Source: Diplocloster hominis
Lineage (GTDB): Bacteria > Bacillota > Clostridia > Lachnospirales > Lachnospiraceae
Length of the DNA stretch: 64,000 bases
Reading direction: 5' to 3'
Assembly (NCBI RefSeq): GCF_032380655.1
Contig: NZ_JAWDIY010000001.1
Span: 372,001 to 436,000 of the forward strand
In this document: in pieces, positions 43,250 to 53,405 of the stretch
Layout of the letters: each line of letters starts with the position of its first letter
How positions within the stretch are numbered: the first letter of the stretch is position 1
The notes under the pieces: model-generated
Told to the model about the DNA's origin: nothing
The model's input: the letters and a program-made list of their open reading frames with translations, nothing else
Databases searched by the model: none
Program-made: the position numbers and the translations under genes

Positions 43250-44584
43250 TTATTGATCTGGAGATTCCATATCCTGCTGTGCTTTTTGCGCCAATTCCGT
43301 CATCTGCTGTGCCATTTCCACAGGAGTGATTTTTCCGTACATTAACTGCGGATATAGCTTCGAACCTTCATTGTAAACCGCCGGATACCACATGGCCTGA
43401 TAATCCTTTATCTTGATCTTAGCTTCTTTCGAAGCTTCCAGCATGGCGTACATCAATGGGTTCTCCTGCTTAAGCTTCCCCTGCAGATCGACCTCGGGAT
43501 TCACCGGAACCGCCTTGATCTCCACGGCGATGCGTTCCTGTACCTTCGGGCTGCACATGAATTTAATGAATTCAGCGGCTGCCTCGATTCGTTCCGGGCT
43601 GTTGTTTCCAACTACATACCCAGGGGATGCGGATGAGTATACCGTGGCGTTTGGATATATGGCCGCCCCCACCTGATCCGTGAATCCCGGCGGAACCTTT
43701 TCCGGGTCGGACAGATCCAGCGCGAGCCATGCCCCGTTGAACAGCATAGCCGCGTTACCGGAAAAGAATTCACTCTCCGCAATCCCGTAGTTGGCCGTAA
43801 TGGCGCTGTCCGGCGCGTAACGTCTGAAACAGGTCTGTATCTGTCCCAGCGCCTCCACCATACCGGGGCTTTTGTAGTCCGTGGGATGATAGGTCTGCAT
43901 GAATTCCGTACCGCCCGCACCGTCGCTTCCCACCATCGCTCCCAGTAGAATATTGGTTGGCCAGGCGCTCTGACGGGTATCCAGCGCCATGGGATGTATG
44001 CCGCAGCTGACCAGTTTCTCACAGTTGTCCCAGAACTGGGTCCAGGTCTTAGCCGGCTCGATCCCCGCCTGTTTGAACAATTCTTTGTTATACCAATAAC
44101 CGATCACATTTTTCTGTGCGGTGATGGAGCTGAGCTTTCCATCCACCACATTATCCCGGAGGTTCTCTTCCCCTATCCAGCTCTTGAATTCCGGATCTGC
44201 TTCCACATAAGGCATGAGATCCGCCACTTTATCCGCGTCTTTCACCAGAGAGGAGAGTTCATAGCCGGACGTGTCGATGAGATCCGGCATTTCACCGGAG
44301 GATATTTTAATGCGCACATGACTGATCAGATTCTCAAGCCCCGGCACCACTTCCACACGCAGGGTTATCTTTCCCGCATACTGCTCCTGAAACTCTTCGA
44401 TCAGCTGTGTCATGATTTCATTATTCTGATCCATATTATTCCAACGGCATAGTAATATTTCAACCGGTTGATTCTCATTATCCGCCGGCGCCGTATTAAC
44501 TGAACCGGCACTTTTTTGCCCGCAGCCCATGAGCACCAGAAGCGTCACCAGGGATATTGCGGATATCCATAGCTGTCTCTTCAT
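43250..44584 (-). CDS. Second sugar-binding lipoprotein, paralogue
   Basis: A 444-residue solute-binding protein with lipobox LMGCG. It shares motifs with its neighbour (SSGEMPDLIDTSGY, DLMPYVEADPEF, YWYNKELFKQAGI, AAMLFNGAWLALD, EFIKFMCSPKVQERI), so the two appear to be a tandem duplication that has diverged considerably. Both precede one permease pair, suggesting two ligands for one transporter or a sensor role for one copy. The start at 44584 (MKRQLWI) follows AAAGGAGGAGG. It is divergent from the histidine kinase gene. Confidence 0.9.
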   Translation of the reverse strand: MKRQLWISAISLVTLLVLMGCGQKSAGSVNTAPADNENQPVEILLCRWNNMDQNNEIMTQLIEEFQEQYAGKITLRVEVVPGLENLISHVRIKISSGEMPDLIDTSGYELSSLVKDADKVADLMPYVEADPEFKSWIGEENLRDNVVDGKLSSITAQKNVIGYWYNKELFKQAGIEPAKTWTQFWDNCEKLVSCGIHPMALDTRQSAWPTNILLGAMVGSDGAGGTEFMQTYHPTDYKSPGMVEALGQIQTCFRRYAPDSAITANYGIAESEFFSGNAAMLFNGAWLALDLSDPEKVPPGFTDQVGAAIYPNATVYSSASPGYVVGNNSPERIEAAAEFIKFMCSPKVQERIAVEIKAVPVNPEVDLQGKLKQENPLMYAMLEASKEAKIKIKDYQAMWYPAVYNEGSKLYPQLMYGKITPVEMAQQMTELAQKAQQDMESPDQ

Positions 44585-44821
44585 ATCATCATCCTCCTCC
44601 TTTTTTATCTTAGCACATTCCCGATAAAAGGACAAAAACCTTTGCGTTTCGGATGAAGGCTTTTTTAAGTCTGCTTTCATTCTACTTTCATTTCTGGAAA
44701 TCTATCCGAAAGAGCAAATCTATGATACAATTTCGGTATACACCGGCAATCATCAGAAATCAGCTCCGGGTTGGGCAGCCAAAAAGATCAAAGATTCATA
44801 GCAAGGAGAGGAGAAGCCGCC

Positions 44822-46633
44822 ATGAAAAAAAAAGAAAAAACCAGGTTTCCGCTTTTATCCTCTTACCGCGGCAAAATGCTGATCGCCGCTATGTTCCCTG
44901 TCCTGCTGCTGATGATCGCTTCCCTGGGCTATATGAGTGTAACCGTCCGTAATATCTTACAGCGGAACTTTGAAAAAGATCTAAGCCTGTATCTGAGTCA
45001 GGTAGATGATAACTTTTCAAAACAATTAAGCACCCTATATAATCTGAACATGCTTCTGGTTTCCGATGAACAGCTCACAGCAGATCTGAAAGCGGAGCCT
45101 CTGGCACCCGGCACCTATGAAGCGGCCACACAGCGGATCCGGCTGGAAGAACAGCTGGAGAATTCGGCAATCGTGACTACATATTCCCTAGCCACGGTAG
45201 ACAGCGGCTCACTGCTGGAGCGCTTTTACCTGTTCCGGGACCAGAACACCAGCTTCAAAGCCATGTTCCGAAACCGGGGCGCTTACGAAAATGAATTTGA
45301 CAACTTTTTTCTGGAACGCTACCGGGAACATATCTCAGAGGGCGAAAACAGCCAGATGGGACTTAACGACGGAATCCTGTGGTATGCCTTTGATTTTACG
45401 GACCCGGACACCGACCGGGTTCTGGGTACTCTCCTCTATCACATCAACGCGGATGTGCTCAGTGAAATTCCTGACAGTATCATGGAATATGAAGGGGCGC
45501 TCTGGCAGATCAGCACCGATGATGGGGAATTACTGCTCTCCAACCATGATTTGGGCCTGATACCGGCGTCTTCCGGTGACGGCACGATCTTGGAGCAGAC
45601 CGTTGGAAAAACCCATTATCTCGCCAGTCATTATCACATCTCCCAGTTTGGCCTTACCCTTTCCCTGCTGGTCCCGCAGGCCCAGACACAGCGCGCCGCC
45701 GCCCGCAGCACCACTTTATATGTGCTTATCTTACTGGCGCTGGCTGTCCTGGTTTTGGCCATATGTGCCGCTATCGTCTACAAAGTGACCACCCCGTTTA
45801 ATGATCTGGTCCGAAGTATCGGCCGGATCGAACAGGGTGATCTGCAGGCGAAACTTCCGCAGTACAAAGACATGGAGTTTCAGGAGCTCAGTCATGTGTT
45901 CAATTCCATGACCACAAAGATCGATCATCTGGTCAATGATGTTTATCAAAAACAGCTGCTGGTCACGGAGGCAGAGCTAAAATCTCTGCAGGCACAGATG
46001 AATCCCCACTTTATGTTCAATGTGCTTAACACGATCTCCATACAGGCCCAGATGGACGGCAACGAAAATATCAGCCAAATGGTCTGCACGCTGAGTCAGC
46101 TCATGCAGGCCAGTATTTCCAAAAAAGGAGCAGAGAAAGTACCTCTCTCCCAGGAACTGGAGTACGCCAAGTTCTACGTGGCTCTTCAGAACGCCCGTTT
46201 TGACGGAAAAATAGATTACCAGGTGAACTGCGCAGTGCCGGCTCTGCTGGATTGCTGCATCCCGAAGCTCACTTTGCAGCCGCTGATCGAAAACGCGGTA
46301 GTACATGGTCTGGAGCCAAAGTACGGGGAAGGACATCTGGCAGTAAATATTTATGCGGACCAATCCTCCATCTATATTGATGTTTTGGATGATGGTGTTG
46401 GTTTCACGCCGGATCAGGTAGATCTGGAATTGAGTGAAGATGCGCCGGCTCAGCCGGGTCATAAAAGGATCGGTCTTGTGAATTCCCATAAAATTATCCG
46501 GCATTTTTATGGACTGGGATATGGGATTAATCTGGTATCATCGCCCGGAAACGGCTGCCGGGTATCCCTGCATATCCCCATAGACCGGCCGGTGAAAGGA
46601 GCAAAAAACACATGTACAGAATCGCCATTGTAG
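44822..46633 (+). CDS. YesM/LytS-type sensor histidine kinase
   Basis: A 603-residue membrane kinase: N-terminal membrane helix (about 20-40), a large extracellular dCache-like sensor, second membrane helix (about 295-320), HAMP (VTTPFNDLVRSIGRIEQGD), then a His_kinase domain (LKSLQAQMNPHFMFNVLNTI with the phospho-acceptor His) and an HATPase_c domain (LIENAVVHGLEPKYG; DVLDDGVGFTPDQV). The start at 44822 follows AAGGAGAGGAG. It overlaps the regulator gene by 22 bases. It probably senses a carbohydrate or the binding protein encoded divergently. Confidence 0.92.
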   Translation: MKKKEKTRFPLLSSYRGKMLIAAMFPVLLLMIASLGYMSVTVRNILQRNFEKDLSLYLSQVDDNFSKQLSTLYNLNMLLVSDEQLTADLKAEPLAPGTYEAATQRIRLEEQLENSAIVTTYSLATVDSGSLLERFYLFRDQNTSFKAMFRNRGAYENEFDNFFLERYREHISEGENSQMGLNDGILWYAFDFTDPDTDRVLGTLLYHINADVLSEIPDSIMEYEGALWQISTDDGELLLSNHDLGLIPASSGDGTILEQTVGKTHYLASHYHISQFGLTLSLLVPQAQTQRAAARSTTLYVLILLALAVLVLAICAAIVYKVTTPFNDLVRSIGRIEQGDLQAKLPQYKDMEFQELSHVFNSMTTKIDHLVNDVYQKQLLVTEAELKSLQAQMNPHFMFNVLNTISIQAQMDGNENISQMVCTLSQLMQASISKKGAEKVPLSQELEYAKFYVALQNARFDGKIDYQVNCAVPALLDCCIPKLTLQPLIENAVVHGLEPKYGEGHLAVNIYADQSSIYIDVLDDGVGFTPDQVDLELSEDAPAQPGHKRIGLVNSHKIIRHFYGLGYGINLVSSPGNGCRVSLHIPIDRPVKGAKNTCTESPL

Positions 46634-48180
46634 ATGATGAAGCCATTGTCCGGAAAGGGATGATGAATCTGGTGTCCTGGGCAAACCTGGGGTGTAAAGT
46701 TGTCTGTGAGGCTGCGGATGGGCAGGATCTGCTGGACGAGATCGACCGGGTACAGCCGGATATCGTGATTACGGATATTAAAATGCCGCGTATGGACGGC
46801 CTCGCACTGTGTGCCTGGCTGCACGAGCACAGGCCCGAGACACAGATCATCATGCTGACCGCTTACGCGGACTTTGAATACGCCCGGCAGAGCATGAAAT
46901 ACGGAGTGACCGACTATGTAACGAAAAGCGGAGGTATGAAAGAGGTAACAAATGCGGTGCAGCATGCCATTGAACAGATGGAAGAACGCCGCCTGCTGCA
47001 GTCTAAGGCGGATCTTCACAAAGAGAACCTGGAAACATTACAGCAGACATTCCTTAAAAATGTGTTTGACGGCCTATGGACCGAGCAGAGCGCCCTTTAC
47101 AGCCGCGCTGCGCAGCTTCATCTTGATCTTCCCGCTCACTGCGTGCTGTGTATGGAATTTGACGAAGACCCGGAGTCCCTGGAATCCGACGGACTTAAAA
47201 CCCTGGCTCCGGTATGTGATTTTCTGATTCTGGCTTTCAAGGACTACCAGTGCTGGTGCGTCCCTTTAGGGGGTTCCCAGCTGGCCGTAGTGCTGGCCTC
47301 CCGAAGGGAGGCGGATCTGACTGTGGATGCTCTGGAAAGTATCTGCCGCAAACTGCTGCAGGTCTTACATAACATGCTAAGCTGTCCTATATTCATCGGG
47401 GTGGGGCCTGTGGGCCGCCAACTGCCGGAGCTGGCGCAGACCTATCAGCATGCGCGCGAGGCGCTGAACCGGCGCTTTCTGGAGGATGAGAGCCATCTTT
47501 ATTTTTACGCGGACGGCGAGCATGTCTCACCGGAGGGTTTCACTCCGGTAAATGAAGCCATGGACCGGCTGATCAAGGCGATTGGCAGCGGTGATCTGCA
47601 GGAGACAGAAACCAGGCTCCAGGAACTGTTCGAACTGCAAAAGCAAAACCAAATTCCTGCAGAGGTCTTAAAAAGCCAGGCCATGACCATCAACGCCGGC
47701 TGCGGCCGGCTGCATGCCGAGCACAAATTGGCCCCTGATAATATTTACCAAAAGGAAGTCCAATTCTATCAATCCGTTACCGCCTGCCGCTCCCTGGAAG
47801 AATATAAACGTCTGCTTACCCCGGTCGTTATGGAGACATGCCGTCAGCTTCAGGCTGCGGGGGAAAAAGGAGATCCTGTATTTCTCGCGAAAGAGTACAT
47901 CCAGCGGAATTATATCCGGGATATTAACCTGAATGATATCGCGGAACAGATCCATGTGACTCCCAGCTACCTGTGCCGGCTTTACAAAGAATCCACAGGC
48001 AGCACTGTGATGGCTGATGTGAATGCGCTGAAAATAAACCGCGCAAAGCATCTGCTGCGTCAGCCAGGTGAAACGGTACAAAGTGTGGCCCTGGCTATCG
48101 GTATGGATGATCCGGCTTATTTTTCCCACTTCTTTAAAAAGCATGTGGGGATGTCTCCCAGAAAGTTTCAGCAGCAATAA
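46612..48180 (+). CDS. YesN-type AraC-family response regulator
   Basis: A 522-residue two-domain regulator. The receiver domain (about 1-125) has the acidic pair DDE near residue 9 and phospho-acceptor Asp in IVITDIKMPRMDG. The conserved Lys is in DYVTKSGG, where the usual proline after it is replaced by serine. A long middle region of unknown fold follows. The C-terminal AraC HTH (about 420-522) has RNYIRDINLNDIAEQIHVTPSYLCRLYKE and DDPAYFSHFFKKHVGMSPRKF. It overlaps the kinase gene and should activate the neighbouring transporter/beta-helix operon. Confidence 0.92.
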   Translation: MYRIAIVDDEAIVRKGMMNLVSWANLGCKVVCEAADGQDLLDEIDRVQPDIVITDIKMPRMDGLALCAWLHEHRPETQIIMLTAYADFEYARQSMKYGVTDYVTKSGGMKEVTNAVQHAIEQMEERRLLQSKADLHKENLETLQQTFLKNVFDGLWTEQSALYSRAAQLHLDLPAHCVLCMEFDEDPESLESDGLKTLAPVCDFLILAFKDYQCWCVPLGGSQLAVVLASRREADLTVDALESICRKLLQVLHNMLSCPIFIGVGPVGRQLPELAQTYQHAREALNRRFLEDESHLYFYADGEHVSPEGFTPVNEAMDRLIKAIGSGDLQETETRLQELFELQKQNQIPAEVLKSQAMTINAGCGRLHAEHKLAPDNIYQKEVQFYQSVTACRSLEEYKRLLTPVVMETCRQLQAAGEKGDPVFLAKEYIQRNYIRDINLNDIAEQIHVTPSYLCRLYKESTGSTVMADVNALKINRAKHLLRQPGETVQSVALAIGMDDPAYFSHFFKKHVGMSPRKFQQQ

Positions 48181-48193
48181 AACCTGCTATCTA

Positions 48194-49876
48194 TCACAAA
48201 GAATCATCCAATATAGTAAATACCGCGCTCTCATATGCGCGCAGAACACAGTGGTTTACCGGCCCGCTGTAATTGCCAATCAGCAATTGCCCGATCGTAG
48301 CTTGCAGTTCTGATCTAACTGACTCTCTAATCGATATGCTTAACTCCTTATCCGAAAAATTGCATAGGACCAGGTATCCTTCCTTCCCGTAATTTCTTGT
48401 ATACGCAAATAAATCTTCATCATCCGCCAGCAGCAGCCGGAAATCTCCGTGCTGAATAATGGGATTCCCTTTGCGGAGCCGTAAAACCTTTTGATAAAAA
48501 TGATAGACCGAATCAGGATCGGAAAATTCTCTTTCCGCGTTTACGGCTCTCCAATTTGCCCCAACACGAAGCCATGGGGTTCCCTGCGTAAATCCTGCCC
48601 CCGCATTGTTCTCCCACTGCATCGGCGTCCGGGCATTGTCCCTGCTGACATGCGCCAGATAATCCAGCATGGTGCGTTTATCCAAGGTTCCCGAGTCCAC
48701 AAAGCTATGATATGCGTTAAGGCTCTCGATATCCCTATATTGCCCAATATCAAAAAAACCTGCATTGGTCATTCCAAGCTCTTCCCCCTGGTAAATGAAA
48801 GGGGTTCCCTGCATAAAATATAAACATATGCACAACATTTTAGCAGAGAGATCCCGGTATTCCGGGAGATCGCACCCGAATTTTGAAACTGCCCTGGGCT
48901 GATCATGATTTCCCCAGAAGAGGCAGTTCCATGCCTCATCTCTCATTTGTGTCTGCCATTTTTGAAATACCGCCTTTAAGTCAGGCAAATAGGGAGCTTG
49001 ATTTGTCCATTTCCCATACATTCCATCTGTCAGGCTGGTATGTTCAAACTGAAAAACCAAATTCAGCTCCTTACGATCAAAACCTGCATACTTTTTTGCG
49101 GTTTCTACCGTAAGCCCCGGACATTCGCCTACGGTCATAATGTCAAAATGAGCTGTCACCTGGCGGTTCATCTCATTCAGATATTGATGTACGTTAGGCC
49201 CGTTTATGCAAAACGGTGACAAATCCCCATTTATCCCATCCGGCATTTGATCCGGTTTGGAAATCAAATTGATCACGTCCATCCGAAAGCCATCCACACC
49301 TTTTTTTAACCACCACTCCATCATTTTATAAATTTCTGCCCGAACAGAAGGATGATCCCAGTTTAAGTCCGGCTGCTTTTTGTGAAAGATATGCAGATAA
49401 TACATTCCGGTAACAGAATCCTTTTCCCAGGCGGACCCCCCAAACCAGGAGCTCCAGTTATTGGGCTCATGGCCGTCCTTTCCTTCCCTCCAAATATAAT
49501 AATCCCGATATGGGCTGTCTTTTCCTTTTCTGCTTTCCTGAAACCATTTATGTTCATCCGACGTGTGATTCACCACAAGATCCATGATTAATCTCATGCC
49601 CCGCAGATGAATCTCCTCCAACAGACGGTCAAAATCCTCCATTGTCCCGTAATCTGCATGAATCGAGTAATAGTCCCTGATATCATAACCATTATCTGCG
49701 TTTGGGGAATCGTAGATCGGGCACAGCCAGATCACATCCGCTCCCAATGTCTGAATATAGTCTAACCGCCGAAGAATCCCCTGCAGATCACCAATGCCGT
49801 CTCCATTGCTGTCTTGAAAACTTCTGGGGTAAATCTGATATATAACCGCGTCCTTCCACCATTCTATGTTATCCAA
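48194..49876 (-). CDS. GH13 alpha-glucosidase / oligo-1,6-glucosidase
   Basis: A 560-residue cytoplasmic GH13 enzyme (GH13_31-like). The conserved regions are DLVVNHTSDEHKWF, GFRMDVINLI (nucleophile Asp at about 200), TVGECPG (acid/base Glu at about 251) and LFWGNHDQPRAVS (Asp at about 325). The start is a TTG at 49876, overlapping the last bases of the upstream regulator gene, with AAGGGGG just before it. This yields the normal family length and implies translational coupling. It probably hydrolyses isomaltose-type or short alpha-glucosides imported by the divergent transporter. An Asn/Asp-rich GYDIRDYYSIH segment is typical. Confidence 0.92.
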   Translation of the reverse strand: MDNIEWWKDAVIYQIYPRSFQDSNGDGIGDLQGILRRLDYIQTLGADVIWLCPIYDSPNADNGYDIRDYYSIHADYGTMEDFDRLLEEIHLRGMRLIMDLVVNHTSDEHKWFQESRKGKDSPYRDYYIWREGKDGHEPNNWSSWFGGSAWEKDSVTGMYYLHIFHKKQPDLNWDHPSVRAEIYKMMEWWLKKGVDGFRMDVINLISKPDQMPDGINGDLSPFCINGPNVHQYLNEMNRQVTAHFDIMTVGECPGLTVETAKKYAGFDRKELNLVFQFEHTSLTDGMYGKWTNQAPYLPDLKAVFQKWQTQMRDEAWNCLFWGNHDQPRAVSKFGCDLPEYRDLSAKMLCICLYFMQGTPFIYQGEELGMTNAGFFDIGQYRDIESLNAYHSFVDSGTLDKRTMLDYLAHVSRDNARTPMQWENNAGAGFTQGTPWLRVGANWRAVNAEREFSDPDSVYHFYQKVLRLRKGNPIIQHGDFRLLLADDEDLFAYTRNYGKEGYLVLCNFSDKELSISIRESVRSELQATIGQLLIGNYSGPVNHCVLRAYESAVFTILDDSL

Positions 49877-51404
49877 TCTGCGTATCCCCCTTAAAATATT
49901 TATGATATGCCGTGCTGAAATAATAGACATTCTGATAGCCCACCATGGATGCGGCCTCTTTTTCATCAAAATGATACTGCTCTATTAATTCTCTGGCCTT
50001 TTCCATCCGGGTTTTCTGCAAAAACTCGGTAAATGTGTATCCCGTGGCAGCCTTAAATTGCCTGCTCAAATAGATATAGTTAATAAAATATGTTTGCGAA
50101 AATTTCATAAGGCTCAATTCTTCCATATACTTTTCATTTACCATCGAAATAATTTCCTCAATGATCTCTTTTGTCGTAAGACTTCTCTTTGAATTTACAA
50201 TATTCCATGCAGAATCCAACAGGCGGTTTAAAAAGAGCTCTATTTCCCGATACCATTCCAGATTATGAATACACTCATTACAATCCCCTTCCAGCGCTTC
50301 ACTCACATTCATGATGATTCCGTTGTCCTGACAGCAGCGTTCCAGATAAAAAGTAAAATCCCGAATCGCATTTTGCAGGTCAGGAATATATATATAATCC
50401 ATCTCTCTAACCGGCCGGCAAAAAGCGGAAAGAATCTGGTCTCTTAAATCCTTTTTTGATACGATCATATCCAGCAAACCTTTTTTACATGCCGACAGGT
50501 TTATTTCAGACTGGGCTATTCTTTCAATATTTTCAAACCAGACAACCTCTCCTCTTCCATGCACCAGATATTTTGCAGACCGCTCCGCATGATGTAATGC
50601 TTGGGCAAACATCCCGATCTCTGATATGAAATGTGTAGTACCAATTCTTACCTGTTCCCCGTATTCTTTTTTTAAATTTCTAAAGTACTCGTTTAACCAT
50701 TCATGATAAATGTGGGTAACTCCCGCTTTTACCGGCAATGGAACTAAGACCAATAAGCCAAACATCCCCCTGCTTTCATTATATGGACGGATTCTCGCTT
50801 TAAAAGGAGCCTGGAAACACATATCATTCAAATTTTTCTGTATCCCGCCATCATAAATCTCTCCCTTATTTTTCCCGAGGCAGATCATCGAAACCCATAA
50901 CCCGTATTGGGGGAACAAACGATTGTATATGGAAAAAAGTTCTCTCATCTGACTGGAAGGTGTTTTCTTGATTGCCCCTACAAAAATTCTGTCGATTGGA
51001 TCTTTTATATTTAACTCCAAACGCCTTTTTTCTTCCACACGCCGGCATGTCTTTCTTAAAATATCTTCCAGTTTGGAAGGATCAATTGGCTTTAACAGGT
51101 AATCCGCCACATGAGCATGAATGGCCTGATGCATATATTCAAAATTCGTATACTCACTTAATACGATAATCTCACATTCATATCCTTTCTCCTCTATCAT
51201 TTTTAATAATTCCCTGCCGTCACACACCGGCATACGCATATCTGTTATCACAATATCTACCGGTCTGTTTTCTAATACAGGAATGGCCTCTTTTCCGTTT
51301 CCGGCTTCTCCGGCAAGTATAAGTCCAAACGGCAGCCTATGTATCTCTTCCACGATACTTTGGCGAATAATCTCCTCATCCTCTACCACCAATATCTGAT
51401 ACAT
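49869..51404 (-). CDS. YesN-type AraC-family response regulator
   Basis: A 511-residue regulator: receiver domain (about 1-125) with EDEE acidic cluster, Asp in IVITDMRMPVCDG and Lys in DYLLKPIDPSKLED; central linker; AraC HTH at the C-terminus (EELSLMKFSQTYFINYIYLSRQF and MVGYQNVYYFSTAYHKYFKGD). It is preceded by its kinase gene (2-base gap) and overlaps the alpha-glucosidase gene by 8 bases. It probably controls both this operon and the divergent transporter operon. Confidence 0.92.
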   Translation of the reverse strand: MYQILVVEDEEIIRQSIVEEIHRLPFGLILAGEAGNGKEAIPVLENRPVDIVITDMRMPVCDGRELLKMIEEKGYECEIIVLSEYTNFEYMHQAIHAHVADYLLKPIDPSKLEDILRKTCRRVEEKRRLELNIKDPIDRIFVGAIKKTPSSQMRELFSIYNRLFPQYGLWVSMICLGKNKGEIYDGGIQKNLNDMCFQAPFKARIRPYNESRGMFGLLVLVPLPVKAGVTHIYHEWLNEYFRNLKKEYGEQVRIGTTHFISEIGMFAQALHHAERSAKYLVHGRGEVVWFENIERIAQSEINLSACKKGLLDMIVSKKDLRDQILSAFCRPVREMDYIYIPDLQNAIRDFTFYLERCCQDNGIIMNVSEALEGDCNECIHNLEWYREIELFLNRLLDSAWNIVNSKRSLTTKEIIEEIISMVNEKYMEELSLMKFSQTYFINYIYLSRQFKAATGYTFTEFLQKTRMEKARELIEQYHFDEKEAASMVGYQNVYYFSTAYHKYFKGDTQIG

Positions 51405-51406
51405 AC

Positions 51407-53209
51407 CTATTCCTCCATTAAAACGATCACTCTTATCACGGTACCTTCATGGACATCACTGTCTATCTCCAGTCTGGATTTTTTAAATAGTAGTTTAAGC
51501 CTCGCATTTAAGTTGGACAATCCAATATGATCCGCCGGCGTTATCATCGTAATATCCGGCACGGACAATTCATCCTGAAGTATCTTCAGGCTTTCTTTTT
51601 CGATTCCGTTACCGTCATCCATGACTTCAATGATCAGACATCCTTCCCGTATACAGGCAGTAACAAAAATATGTCCTGTTTCCGTTTTGTCCGCAAAACC
51701 ATGAACGATCGCATTTTCTACCATAGGCTGAAGTGTCACCCTCGGTATCTGTTCATTCATCAGATATTCCGGAATAAAGATTTGATAATCAAGCCTATTC
51801 CCAAAACGGATTTTTTGTATGGCCAGATAATTTTCCACATGAGCAGTTTCTTCTCTTAAAGTAGCGCGAAAATCAGAACCCCGGATATTGTACCGCAGGA
51901 TATTTCCCAAGGCATTTGACATAGTTACCACATCCGAGACACCATGCAAGGCTGCCATACTGCTGATCGACTGCAGGACATTATAAAGAAAATGAGGATT
52001 GATCTGCTCCTGCAGTGCTTTAATAATCGTGTCCCGCTGCTTAATTGCCATCAAATATTCATTTTCTATGGAATCCTTTAAGTTATCCATTAAAGAATTA
52101 AAAGTCTGTCCGATTTGTGCCGTTTCATCCTGCCCGCTTACCGCTACCCGGTTATTTAAGTTTTTTATACCAGATATTTTCATAACTGTCGCTAACTGTT
52201 CTATCGGTTTGCTGATCGTCCCTGAAACATAGACGGTAATCAACGCAGCCACCAAAATAATAATCACTGCCGCCAGCATAATACCGGATGAAACTGAAAG
52301 CGCATCCGCCGCATACACAGATTCCGGAATAAGCATGATAATAGAGCAATCCATTTTCTCCGCTTTTTCAAAAAGTCCCACATAACGCTCTTCTTTCCAA
52401 TCCAATTCCCAAGCGGTATTTTCTGTACCTGCCGGCGGCCTCAGGTCGGCAGGGAGCGACAGCCCCGTTAGTTGCTGAGCTGTATCATAGATCACACAAT
52501 TCTCCGAATCACAAATCACGGTTCTGGCGGACGGGTCCGGTTTCATCATTTCCGCTAAATGCTCCATTCTTGACAGATCCACGGTAATAAACATGGTTCC
52601 TTCCTCTTCAAAATGATACTGGGTATTGATAATATTTTTCGCAATGGCGTATACCTCGGATGGATGCGCATTATTACGCAGCGGCATATGTTTATGTGTC
52701 GGAATGAGAATCTGATTTTGCTCCCAATTACTTCTATTATTAATCAATTCCATGTATTCGTTCGGAAGAGCCGCATCCTCATAAGATTGATAATGCCCCG
52801 CCTCGTCTCTGGTTGTATAGGTTAAGTATCCTTTTTTATCCACATAGATAATACTGTATACATCGGAACGGCTGCTGATACAGGATAAAAACACGCTTTT
52901 CAATACGTCAAAATAACTTTTGCTGCCTGCAAAGGAAGCATCCGACCGCTGCTGCAGAAAATATTGAAAATTTTCGTTCAGATAAATCGATAAAAACAGA
53001 TTGCTTAACTGCTCATAAGAGGCTTCCATGTTTTCAACCCCCACCTGCATCAGGCTGACCGTCGTCCGCAAGGATTGTTCTCTTATTTTCTTCCGCGCCT
53101 GATACTGGGCGATCACAGCAACAAAACTCAGAGACAGAATCATAAGTATCAGAACAGCAAAGAGCATTTTATACCTTATTTTCTTAAATTGAATTCTTTT
53201 TAAGGTCAT
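51407..53209 (-). CDS. YesM-type sensor histidine kinase
   Basis: A 600-residue membrane kinase: first membrane helix (about 12-35), large extracellular sensor domain, second membrane helix (about 275-300), HAMP (ISKPIEQLATVMKISG), His_kinase with QINPHFLYNVLQSISS, and HATPase_c with MVENAIVHGFADK and DDGNGIEKESL. The start at 53209 (MTLKRIQ) is chosen for AAGGAA at 8 bases; two earlier in-frame ATGs lack a site. It is divergent from the binding-protein gene at 53406. Ligand presumably an alpha-glucan oligosaccharide, by context. Confidence 0.92.
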   Translation of the reverse strand: MTLKRIQFKKIRYKMLFAVLILMILSLSFVAVIAQYQARKKIREQSLRTTVSLMQVGVENMEASYEQLSNLFLSIYLNENFQYFLQQRSDASFAGSKSYFDVLKSVFLSCISSRSDVYSIIYVDKKGYLTYTTRDEAGHYQSYEDAALPNEYMELINNRSNWEQNQILIPTHKHMPLRNNAHPSEVYAIAKNIINTQYHFEEEGTMFITVDLSRMEHLAEMMKPDPSARTVICDSENCVIYDTAQQLTGLSLPADLRPPAGTENTAWELDWKEERYVGLFEKAEKMDCSIIMLIPESVYAADALSVSSGIMLAAVIIILVAALITVYVSGTISKPIEQLATVMKISGIKNLNNRVAVSGQDETAQIGQTFNSLMDNLKDSIENEYLMAIKQRDTIIKALQEQINPHFLYNVLQSISSMAALHGVSDVVTMSNALGNILRYNIRGSDFRATLREETAHVENYLAIQKIRFGNRLDYQIFIPEYLMNEQIPRVTLQPMVENAIVHGFADKTETGHIFVTACIREGCLIIEVMDDGNGIEKESLKILQDELSVPDITMITPADHIGLSNLNARLKLLFKKSRLEIDSDVHEGTVIRVIVLMEE

Positions 53210-53405
53210 AGGATCGATTCCTTCCCGCCTTGGAACCATTGATTTTCTAATTGTTTTTCTAATTGTATTATAACAAAACGCTGCTGTCTTTTGGGCATTT
53301 TGCTCAACAAAGCTAAATATTTTCATAGGGAAGCTAAATAATTTTATTGTATCCTGTATTTCAGACTCTTATAATTAAGGCATCTTAGACAAAGGAGGTA
53401 GGAAA

